Source of the DNA: Dipteris shenzhenensis
Taxonomy: Eukaryota > Polypodiophyta > Polypodiopsida > Gleicheniales
Assembly: GCA_047967505.1 (NCBI GenBank)
Contig: CM106539.1
Length of the DNA: 64,000 nt
Direction: 5' to 3' (one strand)
The notes under the pieces are model-generated. The model was given only the letters and a program-made list of their open reading frames with translations. It ran no database searches and was not told the origin of the DNA. Shown one piece after another: positions 11,556 to 21,932 of the stretch; positions within the stretch are counted from its first letter, which is position 1, and every line of letters starts with the position of its first letter. The position numbers and the translations under genes are program-made.

Positions 11556-12390
11556 TGTGTAGTCTCAACGGTGACTCACATGTCGTGGGGATCTTGAAGG
11601 AATGCCCATGGAGCCTCCACTCCAAGCTACTCCTTCTGAGAGCAATGCAAAGCATGAGCCATCCTCCGCATGTGTCACTCAAGCAGCTCCCGGATTGTTG
11701 CAATGTGTTTCCACCAGAGAAAGAGGGAAGGGGGAGAAGGAAGAGAAGAGGGAGAAGGGAGGGAGAAGCAGAAGGGAAGAAGAGAGTCAAGAGGGATGGA
11801 GTGTCAAACACAAAGGCACTACAAGGGAAATAAGACAACACCCAAAGACACTCTTGGAAGAGAAGAGGCAGCTTGTATTCCAAACTTGTGCATACAACAA
11901 TGAAGACCAAAGTCAACCATTTGGCCTTTTGTACAAGTCCCCTTTTGAAGGGAGGGCCAACCCTTTTCCTTTTTGCACTCTCCCTTTCTTTACATTCATA
12001 AGGCTCTTGGGCCCGTAGGGTGCCAAGGCATCTTTACTATCCTTTTCATAACTCCTCTATTATTCCACTCTCAAAAATATCACTTGTGTTAACCATATAA
12101 GAGCACCAAATAGCGCTTGTGTTAGCCTCGTGCCTCTTATTCCTAAGCCATCTGAGGCTCAAAACCTATATATGAGGCTCAAAACCTAGAGTGGCGAGGC
12201 CGATCTTGAGCTATTTATAGCTCAAAACCCATGAGGCCTGGAATCGCTTGGGTTATTTGTGGCTCAAACCCTGTGAAGCTTGCATTGTACTCCCTCCATG
12301 GCTGCAACCGTTGAAGTAAATCATGAAGCCTAATCACCTCTAATCACTCATTACCCTGCATTTTGTGACTGTACTCTATGGATGTTAACA
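11556..12390 (-). repeat. 5' LTR of the non-autonomous LTR element
   Basis: 835 bp, direct repeat of 8719-9535. It has the same purine block (about 11717-11795) and the same ends. It sits on the primer-site side, so it is the 5' LTR for a minus-strand element. Confidence 0.8.
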
Positions 12391-12534
12391 TGAGAGCATT
12401 AGGATATGACCTACATAGGACTAGAGGGCAAAAGAGGAGCAACCCATAAGCCCCTAAATAAGCAGATCACATAAACATGAAGCCTACATAATATTGGAGG
12501 GCTAATATGTTAGGATCTCGGCTAACATATGGAT

Positions 12535-12833
12535 AGTCTATAGGTTGACATATTGGCATCATAAACATAAGCATTCGTGGTTGTATTCAAGGCAATATGT
12601 AGTGACATGTAAGGCAGTATCTAGATATGCCCCAATGGGGTCATTGTGATGGGGCATAAGGTCATCATACTAAGAAAAGTACTTTAATTTATCAATGTTG
12701 CTATTAGAGGGTAAGATGTCAACATATGGGCTAAAATATGGGTAGTATATAGGTTGACATATCAATAGCATAAACATAAGCATGCATGGTTGTATTCAAG
12801 GCAATATGTAGTAGTATATGATACAGTATCCAG
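12535..12833. repeat. Direct repeat of about 95 bp, copies about 206 bp apart
   Basis: A segment with GTCTATAGGTTGACATATTG and ATAAACATAAGCATTCGTGG at about 12535-12620 recurs, slightly changed, at about 12742-12833. Positions 12834-13670 hold no recognisable gene. Confidence 0.75.
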
Positions 12834-13675
12834 ATCTACCTAATGGGCAATGAAAAGATGATCACATGTGCATCAATACATTCTCACAATGCTAGTAGTT
12901 TTGCACGTGGAAGGGTTGGAGGATTTGGTGGCAAGTGATTGAATGAAAGGCATAGTTATGGGCCTAGCCCATGTTAATCAACATGGTAGATCCTAGGCTA
13001 CTATGTCAATGAGCTAGATAGGATATTCAACTAGATCAAGCTTGGTTGTCCAATTTACATACTATCACTTTAGTAGTTTTCTATTCTCAATTAGAGATCT
13101 CTAATGATTGTGCAATTGTCCAATTGTAGGTCTTAAAGGTTCTTGACCTTTTTGCTCTTCAAGACTAAGCAAGGACATAAGGGCAAATTGTTTATAGCAT
13201 CATTCTTCAACAACAACATATGTAAAGTAAAGCACTACTTCTTAGTATGATGACCTTACGTGTTACATCTTCAATTTCATAGAGGACTCTCCGATGACAT
13301 TCCACCCTGCCATGGATCCCATTTTCACATGAACTTGCTCTCTCAAAAGTTCCTTTTGGAATCCTCCCTCCTAGCCCATTGCTTAACACTTGGTGTCCTC
13401 TTGAGTGCCATGTGTCCATATGGACCTTAGAACCTTATGCCCCTTTAGGCCTTAACTATGCACTCCATATTGTTGCCTAGGCCTGGGGTAATCCCTAGTC
13501 CCCGACCCTTTACACTCCCATTGATGCAAGCACTGTCAAGCCCTCTTGGTTTCCCATCTTCTATCATGACCTCAGTATTACAATTGACATAACATTCACA
13601 TCCCCTTAAGAATGGTTTACGTCCTCAAAAACAAAATTGGGAAACCTCCTTTGGATATATATTGCTTACCCTTTC

Positions 13676-14991
13676 CTAATTTGAACTCTCTTCAGGTCTA
13701 TCTTTCCACTTAACTAGACATTCTTGCCATATTGTATGTCGTGCTCTTTTTTCTTGTGGTAAATATGCATGTTCAATGAGTTCAATGAGGACTTGATTTC
13801 CAATGAGATTATCATCATCTCCCAACTTTCTTTTTAGCCTAATTGCATGAAAAACTGGATGTACTCTACATCCCTTAGGTAAGGCTAATTTGTAAGCAAG
13901 CTCCAATTCTCTTAAGTATTGTGAATGGTCCACAATACCTAGGAGATAACTTCGGACATTTACCAGTCTTTAAGCATTCTAAAGATTTAGGTACCTTAAG
14001 ATACACTTTCTCATTTACTTCAAACTCCAACATTCTATGGTAAGGGTTTTCATAACTTTGTGCTCTATCCTGAGCTCTTCTAATGCTATCTTTAGCTAAC
14101 TTAAGCATCTGATTTTCATCTTCAAGAAAGAGACTTTGGCCGCTTAAACCTTCTCTTTTTCAAGTCCCACTATCATTGGGGCTCTTGGTTGAAATCCATA
14201 TATCATCGTGAATAAAACTTGTAGCCGAATTTTTGGCACGGTTATATGCAAATTCTAATATGGGCAAATATTGTTCCCAATTAGTTTGTCATTTACTTAC
14301 ATATGCTCGAAGCATATCTTTAATGATCTGATTGACCCTTTCAGTTTGACCATCACTCTATGGATGATTCGTGTGGTGCTCATATTCAATGAAGTTTCTA
14401 ACCTCATAAACACAACCCTCCAAAAATGGCTATTGAATTTGCTATCCCGGTCACTAATGATATCGGTTGGTAGCCCATACAATTTATAAATATGCTCCAC
14501 ATATAGCCTGTTAATTCTAGAGTTTTAACATCTTCATTGACCGGAATAAAATGAGCCATCTTGGTCAACCGATCCACAATTACCCACACAAAGTTGTGCC
14601 CCCTCTGTGTCCTAGGTAATCCCACAATAAAGTCCATGCAGATGCTTTCCCATTTGCCAGATGGAATCTCCAATGGGTGTAGAAGACCTCCTACCTTAAG
14701 GTGTTTAGCCTTATTGACCTGGCATTTTTGGCACTTCAATACATAGTCTTGGACGTCCTTACTTATTCCAGTCCAAAAGAATTGCCTTTTTAGAAGCGAT
14801 TATGTCTTCTCAATTCTCAGGTGTCCAGCACTCAGACTATCATGACATTCAAAAAGAATTTGGTCCCTAATGTCAGTATTATCTGGGATACATACACTGC
14901 CCGTGTAGAGTAAGTAGCCATCCTCAATAGCATATTTTTCCCACTTGAGTCCTTTATTGCCAACCCGTGGTGTGTCACTATTTCCATGCAA
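13676..14991 (-). pseudogene. Ty3/Gypsy integrase and chromodomain remnant
   Basis: The frames show an H2C2-like zinc region (RDQILFECHDSLSAGHLR and MKCQKCQVNKAKH), the integrase core (WESICMDFIVGLPRTQRGHN and VDRLTKMAHFIPV), and the GPFTILKRIG and LPKGCRVHPVFHAIRLKR linker. The end is TIWQECLVKWKDRPEESSNW, which matches the YLVKWKDxPxxxxxW core of chromodomains. Chromodomains direct chromovirus insertion toward modified histones. Stops and frame changes are frequent. Confidence 0.8.
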
Positions 14992-15239
14992 CTCCTTAGT
15001 GAAAGCCTCTCGAGATTAGGTGGATCCCTATTTCTTATTGCTTTCCATATTTTAGACAAGTGAGGATCAAACTCACATTGCCCTTTTAAGGACTCTAGGA
15101 AAACATTATGAAATTGAGTAAAACTCCCTTGGGATCCACCACCTTTTTATTTTTCAAAACTTCTCTTTTGAGGTTCATCCCATATGAACATGCTTTCCTT
15201 CCCCTTAAGCTGGTCTCGTTATTGGAACATCAATTTTAG

Positions 15240-15960
15240 CATAATCTTGGATGAATCTCCTATAGAATCCAGACAAACCTAAGAAAATGTGTAATTCTTC
15301 TAGGTTTGTAGGATGTGACCATTCCAAAATGGCCCTTACTTTTTCATGATCCATACGAACCCCTTCTTGGGATATTATATGGTCCCAAGTACTTCACTTC
15401 TTTTGCAACGAATTCACATTTGGATTGTTTAGCAAAGAGTGAATTATCTCTAAGTAGTTTGAACACTTTTCTCAAATGTTCCAAATGCTTTTTTTTGGTT
15501 TTACTATAAATAAGGATATCGTCTAAAAATACTACAATGAATTTCCCTAAACTTAAGACACTATTCATAAGTGTCATGAAAGTTGCTAGAGCATTTCTTA
15601 ATCCAAATGGCATTACTTTAAATTGATAATGCCCTTACCTAGTATGAAATGATGTCTTAGGGACATCATCTTTCCTAATTCGTACTTGGTGATATCCTAA
15701 CCTTAAATCAATTTTAGTAAAATATTCTGCTACTTGCAATTGATCAAAGAGCTCATCAATGCAAGGCATAGGATACTTATTTTTTATGGTGATTTTATTT
15801 AATGCTCGATAGTCTATGCATAAGTGCATAGTGCCATCCTTTTTCTTTACCAGCAAAATTGGTTGAATTTGGCCCTTCCTAAGGTAATTAGTTAATTGTC
15901 TCTCGACCTCAAGTTTCTTTGTTTAACTAGGCCTATATGGGGGTTTACAAACAGGGGTAG
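15240..15960 (-). pseudogene. Ty3/Gypsy reverse transcriptase remnant
   Basis: Positions 15856-15635 give [20 protein letters not shown] and [20 protein letters not shown]. Positions 15613-15344 give MPFGLRNALATFMTLMNSVL and VVFLDDILIYSKT, including the LDD version of the catalytic YxDD box. These are clear Ty3/Gypsy RT motifs. A frameshift or stop separates the two halves. Confidence 0.9.
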
Positions 15961-16120
15961 ATCCAGGAATCAAATCTATTTTATGATCTACTTCTCTCTC
16001 AGGGGGTAAACCATTAGGCAAATCAAACGAAAAAGATGCATAATTTGGAAATGTAAGGCATCGTGATAGCCTTGAATATGCACCTCTACACCATGTATCA
16101 TGGTGTCCCAAACTTTCTTA

Positions 16121-17230
16121 TCATCTGCCCTTTGCCAAAGAGATCAGATATTTATGGGCACTTGGACTCTCAGGCAATTTTATTTTCTTAAGTAACAAGT
16201 AACTCAAGAAATTATGTGTTGCACTATCATCGACCATTACTCTTACCCTTTGCCCCTTTATTTTTCCATGCATTTTCATTAAATCAGGAGGACCAAAGGT
16301 GGGCTGCCACATTGCTGATGATAGATAGCACATGTGTGTGCTATCCTCATGATAGACCTCTACCTCACTGTACTTTTCAGTACCATTAAGTGGTAACACC
16401 TGCACCGAATGTACTTATTTTTGTGGAGGTCTATTTGGGGCTTTAGCTCCTCCTTGTTTATTTTTAGGGCAGTTCCAAGCAACATGGTCTTTGCCGAAAC
16501 ACTCGAAGCAAAGGTTTTCCTACTGGGCCCTTTCATATTCTTGTTTCATCAAGAAAGGATAATTTTGTGTTTGAGGTTTATTAGGTGGTGCCTAAGAAGC
16601 CTCCTTCTTAAAGTGCTCCTTCCTTTTTAAATTGGAAAACTTGTTGAACTTAAGAATAAAACATGTTTGTTCCGAAGTTCAAGCTTTGGATTTCCCAGTT
16701 GTATCATCATATATTTGGGCATATTTAATTGCTTCTTCAAAGCTTTTGGGAGAAACTCTTCTCACCTCAACCTTATAAGTGTCTTTGAGACCTCTCATGA
16801 AACTCCTTTCAGCTTAAGGACTGCCTCCCTATAATGCGCTATATACTGGACCAGAGTGTTTTTACCCACAGTGCAATTGTCCCAAGCCTCCCATGCCCTT
16901 TTTAATTTAATTTTCGGTCAAATCTCTTTTAAGAAGGCTTGTTCAAAACTCATCCCAATACCTAGGAATTCTATCATTTTCTCTGAGGCTCATCCACCAT
17001 TTATAGGCCTTGTTTCCAAGGAAAGACTTGCTTCCACAACTTGATTTTCAGGAGAGGTATTCTTGAGTCAATGGAAGTCTCGCCACTTTTGCAGGAATGT
17101 ATTTATCGCATCTTTATCATGCTCCTTTTTGTCCCAGTTGAAAATGGATGGTTTCAGTCCTTAAGAATGTTAGAGGTTTCTCTAAGTCGAGAGGTGGACC
17201 TCTCAACTTGATTAGGAGGAGTCGGTGATT
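16121..17230 (-). pseudogene. Ty3/Gypsy gag and protease remnant
   Basis: The minus frame at 16405-16121 carries VRVMVDDSATHNFLS, matching the retropepsin-like active site, usually written D(S/T)GA(T/S)xNF. Further right, translated fragments around 16420-17230 fit a Gypsy gag and zinc-knuckle region, but stops interrupt them so often that I can give only approximate limits. Confidence 0.6.
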
Positions 17231-17250
17231 TTTCCATAGGAGTTACTGAT

Positions 17251-18300
17251 TGAGAATTGAATAACTTGGTTATGGCGATGCTTTATACTAGAGAGAAAAA
17301 TGCTTTGTACTAGAGAGAAAAATGCAATGGCCACTTCCCTAGTATTTATTCAATGGTCTTGGATTCGCCTTCATGCTTTCTTCGACCCACGACTTCTCGC
17401 TTTCTTTTGATTCATGATCCTTTCGATTCCGCTTCTTCCACTTTCTTCTATCTCGAAGTCCGATGCTCTCCTTTTAATTATGGCAAGGCTAAAGAGATTG
17501 GAAAAAGGGGGTGAAAAGGATCTTAGAAGCTTGGAAGAAAGAGGGGGTGAAAAATGATTTTTGGAGCTTGGGTGAAGAGGGGTAAAAAGAGAGAGTGATG
17601 ATGTGGCTTTCTTCAAAGGTTTAAAAACCTTTGTATGACGTGGCCCTTTATAAAGGTTTTTGGGAGCTTTGGAGAATGGCGAAATGGTGCGCAAGCTCTC
17701 CTTCAACCGATCGTCATGTACTTTTGCTCCCATATAGCGAAGATGGCCACTGTAGTTCACAATTACTCCTCACCCACGTCCCTAAGGTTCATAATGCCTG
17801 CCTGAAATGTAAAATCACAAATGACGAAAGGTAGAAGTTAAATCAATCAAAGATAGTGAGTTAAAAGAGCGTAACTTTAGGGTTTTACTTTTTTGTCATT
17901 CATGAGGCAAAAGAAGGAGGTGAATTAACAGCCAACATAAATGCAAACGAAGCAAAGAACATCAGTAAAGGCACGCTTCCATGAGGAAGCTTCTATTTTA
18001 GGTTAGGTTCACACCAAGCGACGGCGGTGTGAAGGACTGTTGTCCTAGTTGGCCCAATCAGGAGGGATAGGGCTTGGACATTGGCAACAAAAGATGTTAT
18101 GTCTGGCCCATGAAGGCCGCCCTTCAACTGCTACACGATAGGATCATTCCATCTCCTCCGAATGCTAAACAAATCCAAAGTTATGACATAAATGAGCGGC
18201 CAGTGGTGGCAAACGGCGGCGGAGGCGGCTGGTCAATTAGATTTCCTAGTGGAAAGGTGGTGTGAAACCACCCTAATTCCCACTATGTTGTTATTAAACC
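17251..18300. other. Intergenic; possible Gypsy leader or LTR remnant, then upstream region of the synthetase gene
   Basis: A 22-bp tandem duplication (CTTTGTACTAGAGAGAAAAATG-like) lies at 17281-17324. A minus-strand open frame at 17760-17371 shows no known motif. A + frame at 18074-18265 with a run of glycines (VANGGGGGW) also has no recognised relative. I cannot assign a function to this stretch. Confidence 0.4.
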
Positions 18301-18421
18301 TTATATATTGTCAAAGATTCTAAAGCTATTATTTGCATTCAGCTGCGCTCTTAGCAAATCGTGGAGATTCTCTAGAACGAGCTTTCCAACACCAGTGCTG
18401 ATCGATTACAGGCACAGTGTG
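18300..18421 (+). promoter_or_regulatory. Candidate core promoter and 5' untranslated exon of the synthetase gene
   Basis: TATATATT at 18302-18309 could be a TATA box, with transcription expected some 30 bp downstream. The sequence GTGTG|GTATGT gives a plausible splice donor at 18421/18422. A pyrimidine-rich TTGCTTTTGGTGCTTGCAG acceptor ends at 19105, 21 bases before the start codon. Together they suggest a 684-bp intron in the 5' leader. Transcript data would decide this. Confidence 0.35.
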
Positions 18422-19126
18422 GTATGTTTGCCTCTCCCTCATTTGCTTCGCTTGGGAATCAAAGCTTGGCCTCCTGAATCCTTGCAGAAACCTTCATCTA
18501 CTCTTAGCTTCAGCATTCTTAAAGAGTATTGCTCGCTTCTACTCGTAGCTTCAATCATGTTTCTGTAAATGGAATTGTACTTTTAGCCATGATAGTATCT
18601 GGACTCTAGAATTATCATACTTTCTTTCCTTCGATCACGCCTCTGTTGACGCAATGGTATTTTCAGCCACATAGCTGTAGTCTAGCATTATCAGCCCGTG
18701 GACATGGTTCGTTCCACTGTATGGTAGCTGTGAGGATACAAAGGAAAGACAGCTTGCGGGCTAAGAAAGGTCATTCCAGAGGTTCCCTAGCACTCCGGGA
18801 GTGATATGCCTTCCCAGCTTCTGCTGTACGAACAAAAGAATTGGGGTTACCTCGTAACTCTCCTCTAATCTTGGGCTTTATCCCAGCCTTACTTGAGAAG
18901 GGGGAACGTTTTTCAAGGAAGGTGGATTCACGTTCCCAGCCTTACCTGAGAAGAAAGTATGCTGATGTCCAATAGATACAGAACTCAAAAGTCCAACCGA
19001 AATATCTAGCAATCATTCATCCTGCCTCTGCATTTGTGTGGCTTAGCCATACACGATTCTAAGAATGGAAAGCTTGAAAACTTTAATTGCTTTTGGTGCT
19101 TGCAGGAGAACTGACAGCTGTTGGAG

Positions 19127-19275
19127 ATGGGGGAGGTCGAGACATTGACATTGTTTCACTGCCCTGATGCTGCTCCTGTTGCAGTGATCGTAGCGGCAGC
19201 TGTGGGAGGCATATCACTTGTATTAAGCCCTACTCTCACTACTGGCTGCGCTTCATTTCTCTTTTTTTCCACAGG
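19127..19275 (+). CDS. Glutamyl-tRNA synthetase, cytosolic, coding exon 1
   Basis: The exon encodes residues 1-49 plus two bases of codon 50, starting MGEVETLTLFHCPDAAPVAV. The start is chosen because it is the first ATG after the likely splice acceptor at 19105. Its product also aligns with the N-terminus of plant cytosolic GluRS, which has the same PxxPxxVIVAxxL pattern. This is the beginning of the GST-like N-terminal appendix, which in yeast and animals docks the enzyme into multisynthetase complexes. The hydrophobic VIVAAAVGGISLV is part of the thioredoxin-like fold, not a membrane anchor. The donor is ACAGG|GTAACT, phase 2. Confidence 0.88.
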
Positions 19276-19450
19276 GTAACTTCTTTGCATGCTCCTCTTC
19301 CACTTTGTAAGGTAGTCAATCTGGGAAGTTTATGGTTGACGTGTGTGGAAGCTGACTTTGCTTTGATAGTACTCAATCAAGCTGCAGCAATCAGATAGGT
19401 TTCGTTTGCCTCGTCAATGGATTTATCTTTCTCTATCTTATGTGTAACAG

Positions 19451-19547
19451 GGAAGAGTTGCATGGTGTCAGCACTTTGCTGAGATACATTGGCCGAGCCA
19501 GCAGTCTTCAGGGATTCTATGGCAAGGATCCGGTTACTGCCTCTCAG
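19451..19547 (+). CDS. Glutamyl-tRNA synthetase, cytosolic, coding exon 2
   Basis: The exon encodes residues 50-82, reading EELHGVSTLLRYIGRASSLQ and then GFYGKDPVTASQ. The GxxxLLRYxGR...FYG pattern is diagnostic of the N-terminal GST-like region of plant GluRS. The acceptor is TGTGTAACAG|GGAAG and the donor CTCAG|GTTTGT, phase 0. The following intron is 29,026 bp long. Confidence 0.88.
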
Positions 19548-20600
19548 GTTTGTATCGTTTTGCTATTTAACCATTGTGACATAAAAGATACAAGATCTAT
19601 CTTCAAGCTTTGAGGTTGCTGTAATAAAGCTTGCAAGGCAAGCAAATATGGCGTCTTTTTCACGGAACACATGCGCTATTTGTGTGTCCATAACAGGCCT
19701 TTCACTTGTTAGGCTCTACCAACTCCTTGTCAACTCATCGTTTCTTAATGATCTAAATTATGGCCGCATGATTGCCTGGCTTTGTCTAAGCTAATTTGTG
19801 TATCAACTTAAAGAAGCTTGATGTGGTAACTTGCATTCCAGTTCTTCAGTGTGGGCAAAGTTGAGTCTGTTTCTAACTTGGTAAGGCTAAGGCAACGCTT
19901 TCTACAATGCTCGCACATCTTTCACAAAAATCAATGCCATGGCTGCCATGATATCCCGACTTTCTTAAGCTAATTGATAAATTGATAGAAAATATCATAC
20001 ACTTACCTCGTCCTCGATTTGTATGTGACTTACATGCATTAGAAGAGCAATATCTATAGGTATTCGAGTTTCTACCATTGTATCTATATCTTTTGCTGTG
20101 GTTAAGAGTCTAGTGAGATAGGCTAAGCCTTATAGCTACGTGGTACCTTGGTAGGAGGGTAAAGGTGGATGACTCAAAGGGCAGCCTTTATTAAGAAAGT
20201 GGGACAATGATTTGAAACAATGTCGCTTGCTCTCTCAAACACCTTGTAGGTGGATGACTCAAAGGGCCGCCTTAGTTAGTGGTAACAACAATTTGAAACA
20301 ATGGTGCCATTAGCATTTCTCTCTTCTATAGACCTTACGAGGCATTGAGAACCATGGTTTGGATGGGGAGAGGAGTCAATGGGTACACAAAACTGGACTA
20401 TCTAAGGCAGTTTGGATGGCGAGAGGAGTCGAAGGATACACAAAGCTGGTCTATTTAGGGCATATATACCGCAAAGGCAAGTCATGCTTCTGAAGTCAAT
20501 TGACAACTTTGAAGAGTAGAGAGGTTATTAGATGCCCACAATGAGGCAATTGATTAGGTGGGGCCTCTGCATGTCATCCAACTCAAATACAAATAGTAAA
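19548..20600 (+). other. 5' part of giant intron 2, without recognisable elements
   Basis: No domains are seen. Short direct repeats occur: AGGTGGATGACTCAAAGGGC at about 20163 and 20251, and GGAGAGGAGTC...ACACAAA at about 20355 and 20410. They may be remnants of older repeats. Confidence 0.5.
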
Positions 20601-21932
20601 TGTTAGAAATGAACCAGACAGAGGTTATCCTGCAGCGGAAGACTGATAGAGCACCCCAGGAATTACATGTGGAAGTGTTTAACTATGGGATCCAATACTT
20701 CTTTACTTGTGTGTACTCAACAAACATGTGTGTATATGCAAGCCAGTAAATAAACAATGCTGCACAAGAGATGTAGAACTGACCAAAATATATTCCCATC
20801 CGCCTAGACAATACTTCCTCCATGGCACTTCTGGATCTGTAAGCCCGCAAGCTCTCTGATGAGCTTTTGTAGGCTTAGTCACCTGTGCCGACAAACACAC
20901 CTCCAAGCTATCCTTCCAGACAGCTACCTATGAGGCAGTGAATGCCTAGAAGACTTGACCTTGCTGCTGTTCCGATCTGCAGCCAATGGTGAGGCCAAGC
21001 TTCTCTTGATCCCTGTACCTTAAGATCCTGGATGACAGCCAAGGGTGCAACCCTACCTTGAGCTCTGTCTGCAGTAGACAGCTCTCTTGGTCCTCCTGGA
21101 TGTAGGCCCCAAGCATTGCTGCTCTGCTGCTCCAGTCTGCTCCCTTGATCCTTGTACCTTGCTGCCCTGGAGGACAGCCAAGGGTGCAGCTCTTCCTGTC
21201 TCTTTGTCTGCAGGTCCTTGCCACCTCCCTTGATCTCTTGGGAGCCCTTCTGGCTGGCTGTGCCCTGCTCCAATCTGCACTCTGAAGCCTGCAACTCTGG
21301 ATGTAATGCCCCTAGAGGGGCTCCTTATAATAGGCCCAGAGGCCCCCCAAAACAACTGACCTATCAGTCCCCCTAATGGCTGACCCAGTCAGCCCTAATG
21401 GCCAACCGACCTGGTTGGCTGGCTTTGACGAGCCCAACCAGTCCTCAAAATAGGCGCCTGGCCATGTGGCATACAGCCAGTGGCCCAGGCCATTTTCTGC
21501 CCCAAATCGAGGCCTATTGCAGGCCCTATAGGTGCCCCATGTAGGCGCAATCTTGCTGCATGTACCCCGCCTCTGATCTGACGTTCTCCAGCCCCCTGAT
21601 TCATCACTGCAGGTCCGTACATCCTCCGCAACAGGTCTCTCAAGATTCCATGCTGTTCTGGCCCCCCTATCTGCATCTGTACTGCCACATGTTCCTTCTG
21701 GCCTGCTGCAGTCCAACATGCTGGCTCCACACTGCCAGGTAAGTCCTCCTTTGTGCTGCCCACATGGCAGCCCATGTGGCAGCCCCACAACTCTATGCTT
21801 TGCTGTGAGCTTGCTACCCACATGGCAGCCTAGGTACTGCCAATGTGACATGCCCACATGGCAACCCTAACCCTAAGTCCACCTCTCCCACGCTCTCCTC
21901 AAATGGGGGCTTACGAGGTGAGTATTCCAACA
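20601..21932 (-). mobile_element. Probable solo LTR
   Basis: The segment begins TGTTAGAAATG and ends TATTCCAACA, giving inverted LTR-like termini (TGTT...AACA). The 5-bp flanks are GTAAA and GTGAA, an imperfect target duplication. No coding domains were found. Inside are degenerate repeats: TTGATCCCTGTACCTT / TTGATCCTTGTACCTT about 140 bp apart near 21008 and 21149, and several CACATGGCAGCC units at 21766-21870. The orientation is inferred from the minus-strand start TGTTGGAATACTC and is uncertain. Confidence 0.45.

Larger units (their letters stand above)
8719..12390 (-). mobile_element. Non-autonomous LTR retrotransposon (LARD-like) with a tRNA-Asp-type primer site
   Basis: Two long direct repeats (8719-9535 and 11556-12390), each TGTGTAG...TTAACA, flank a 2.0-kb internal region without recognisable gag or pol. 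On the minus strand, the base after the right LTR begins TTTTTGGCACCACTGCCGGGGA. This resembles the TGGCGCCGTTGCCGGGGA primer site of Tat/Athila-type Ty3/Gypsy elements, complementary to tRNA-Asp. A polypurine run (AGGAAGGGGGGCA on the minus strand) abuts the left LTR. The element therefore reads right to left. The 5-bp flanks are GGAGA and TGAGA, an imperfect target duplication. Its proteins must have come from a partner element. Confidence 0.8.
13676..17250 (-). mobile_element. Decayed Ty3/Gypsy chromovirus
   Basis: Reading right to left, gag remnants (about 17230-16420), protease (16405-16121), reverse transcriptase (about 15960-15240), a shortened RNase H region, integrase (about 14991-14000) and a chromodomain-like C-terminus (about 13870-13676) lie in Ty3/Gypsy order, with integrase after RT. 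Every domain is broken by stops and frameshifts. I could not identify LTRs or a primer site, so the ends are approximate. It ends about 1.8 kb upstream of the synthetase start codon. Confidence 0.85.

Noticed and set aside
18074-18265. Small open frame with a poly-Gly stretch upstream of the synthetase
   Set aside because: 63 codons, no known relative, and it lies before the presumed promoter. Not enough support for a gene.
20703-21857. Several overlapping open frames on the minus strand (up to 181 codons)
   Set aside because: They lie inside the probable solo LTR, overlap each other in different frames and show no domain.
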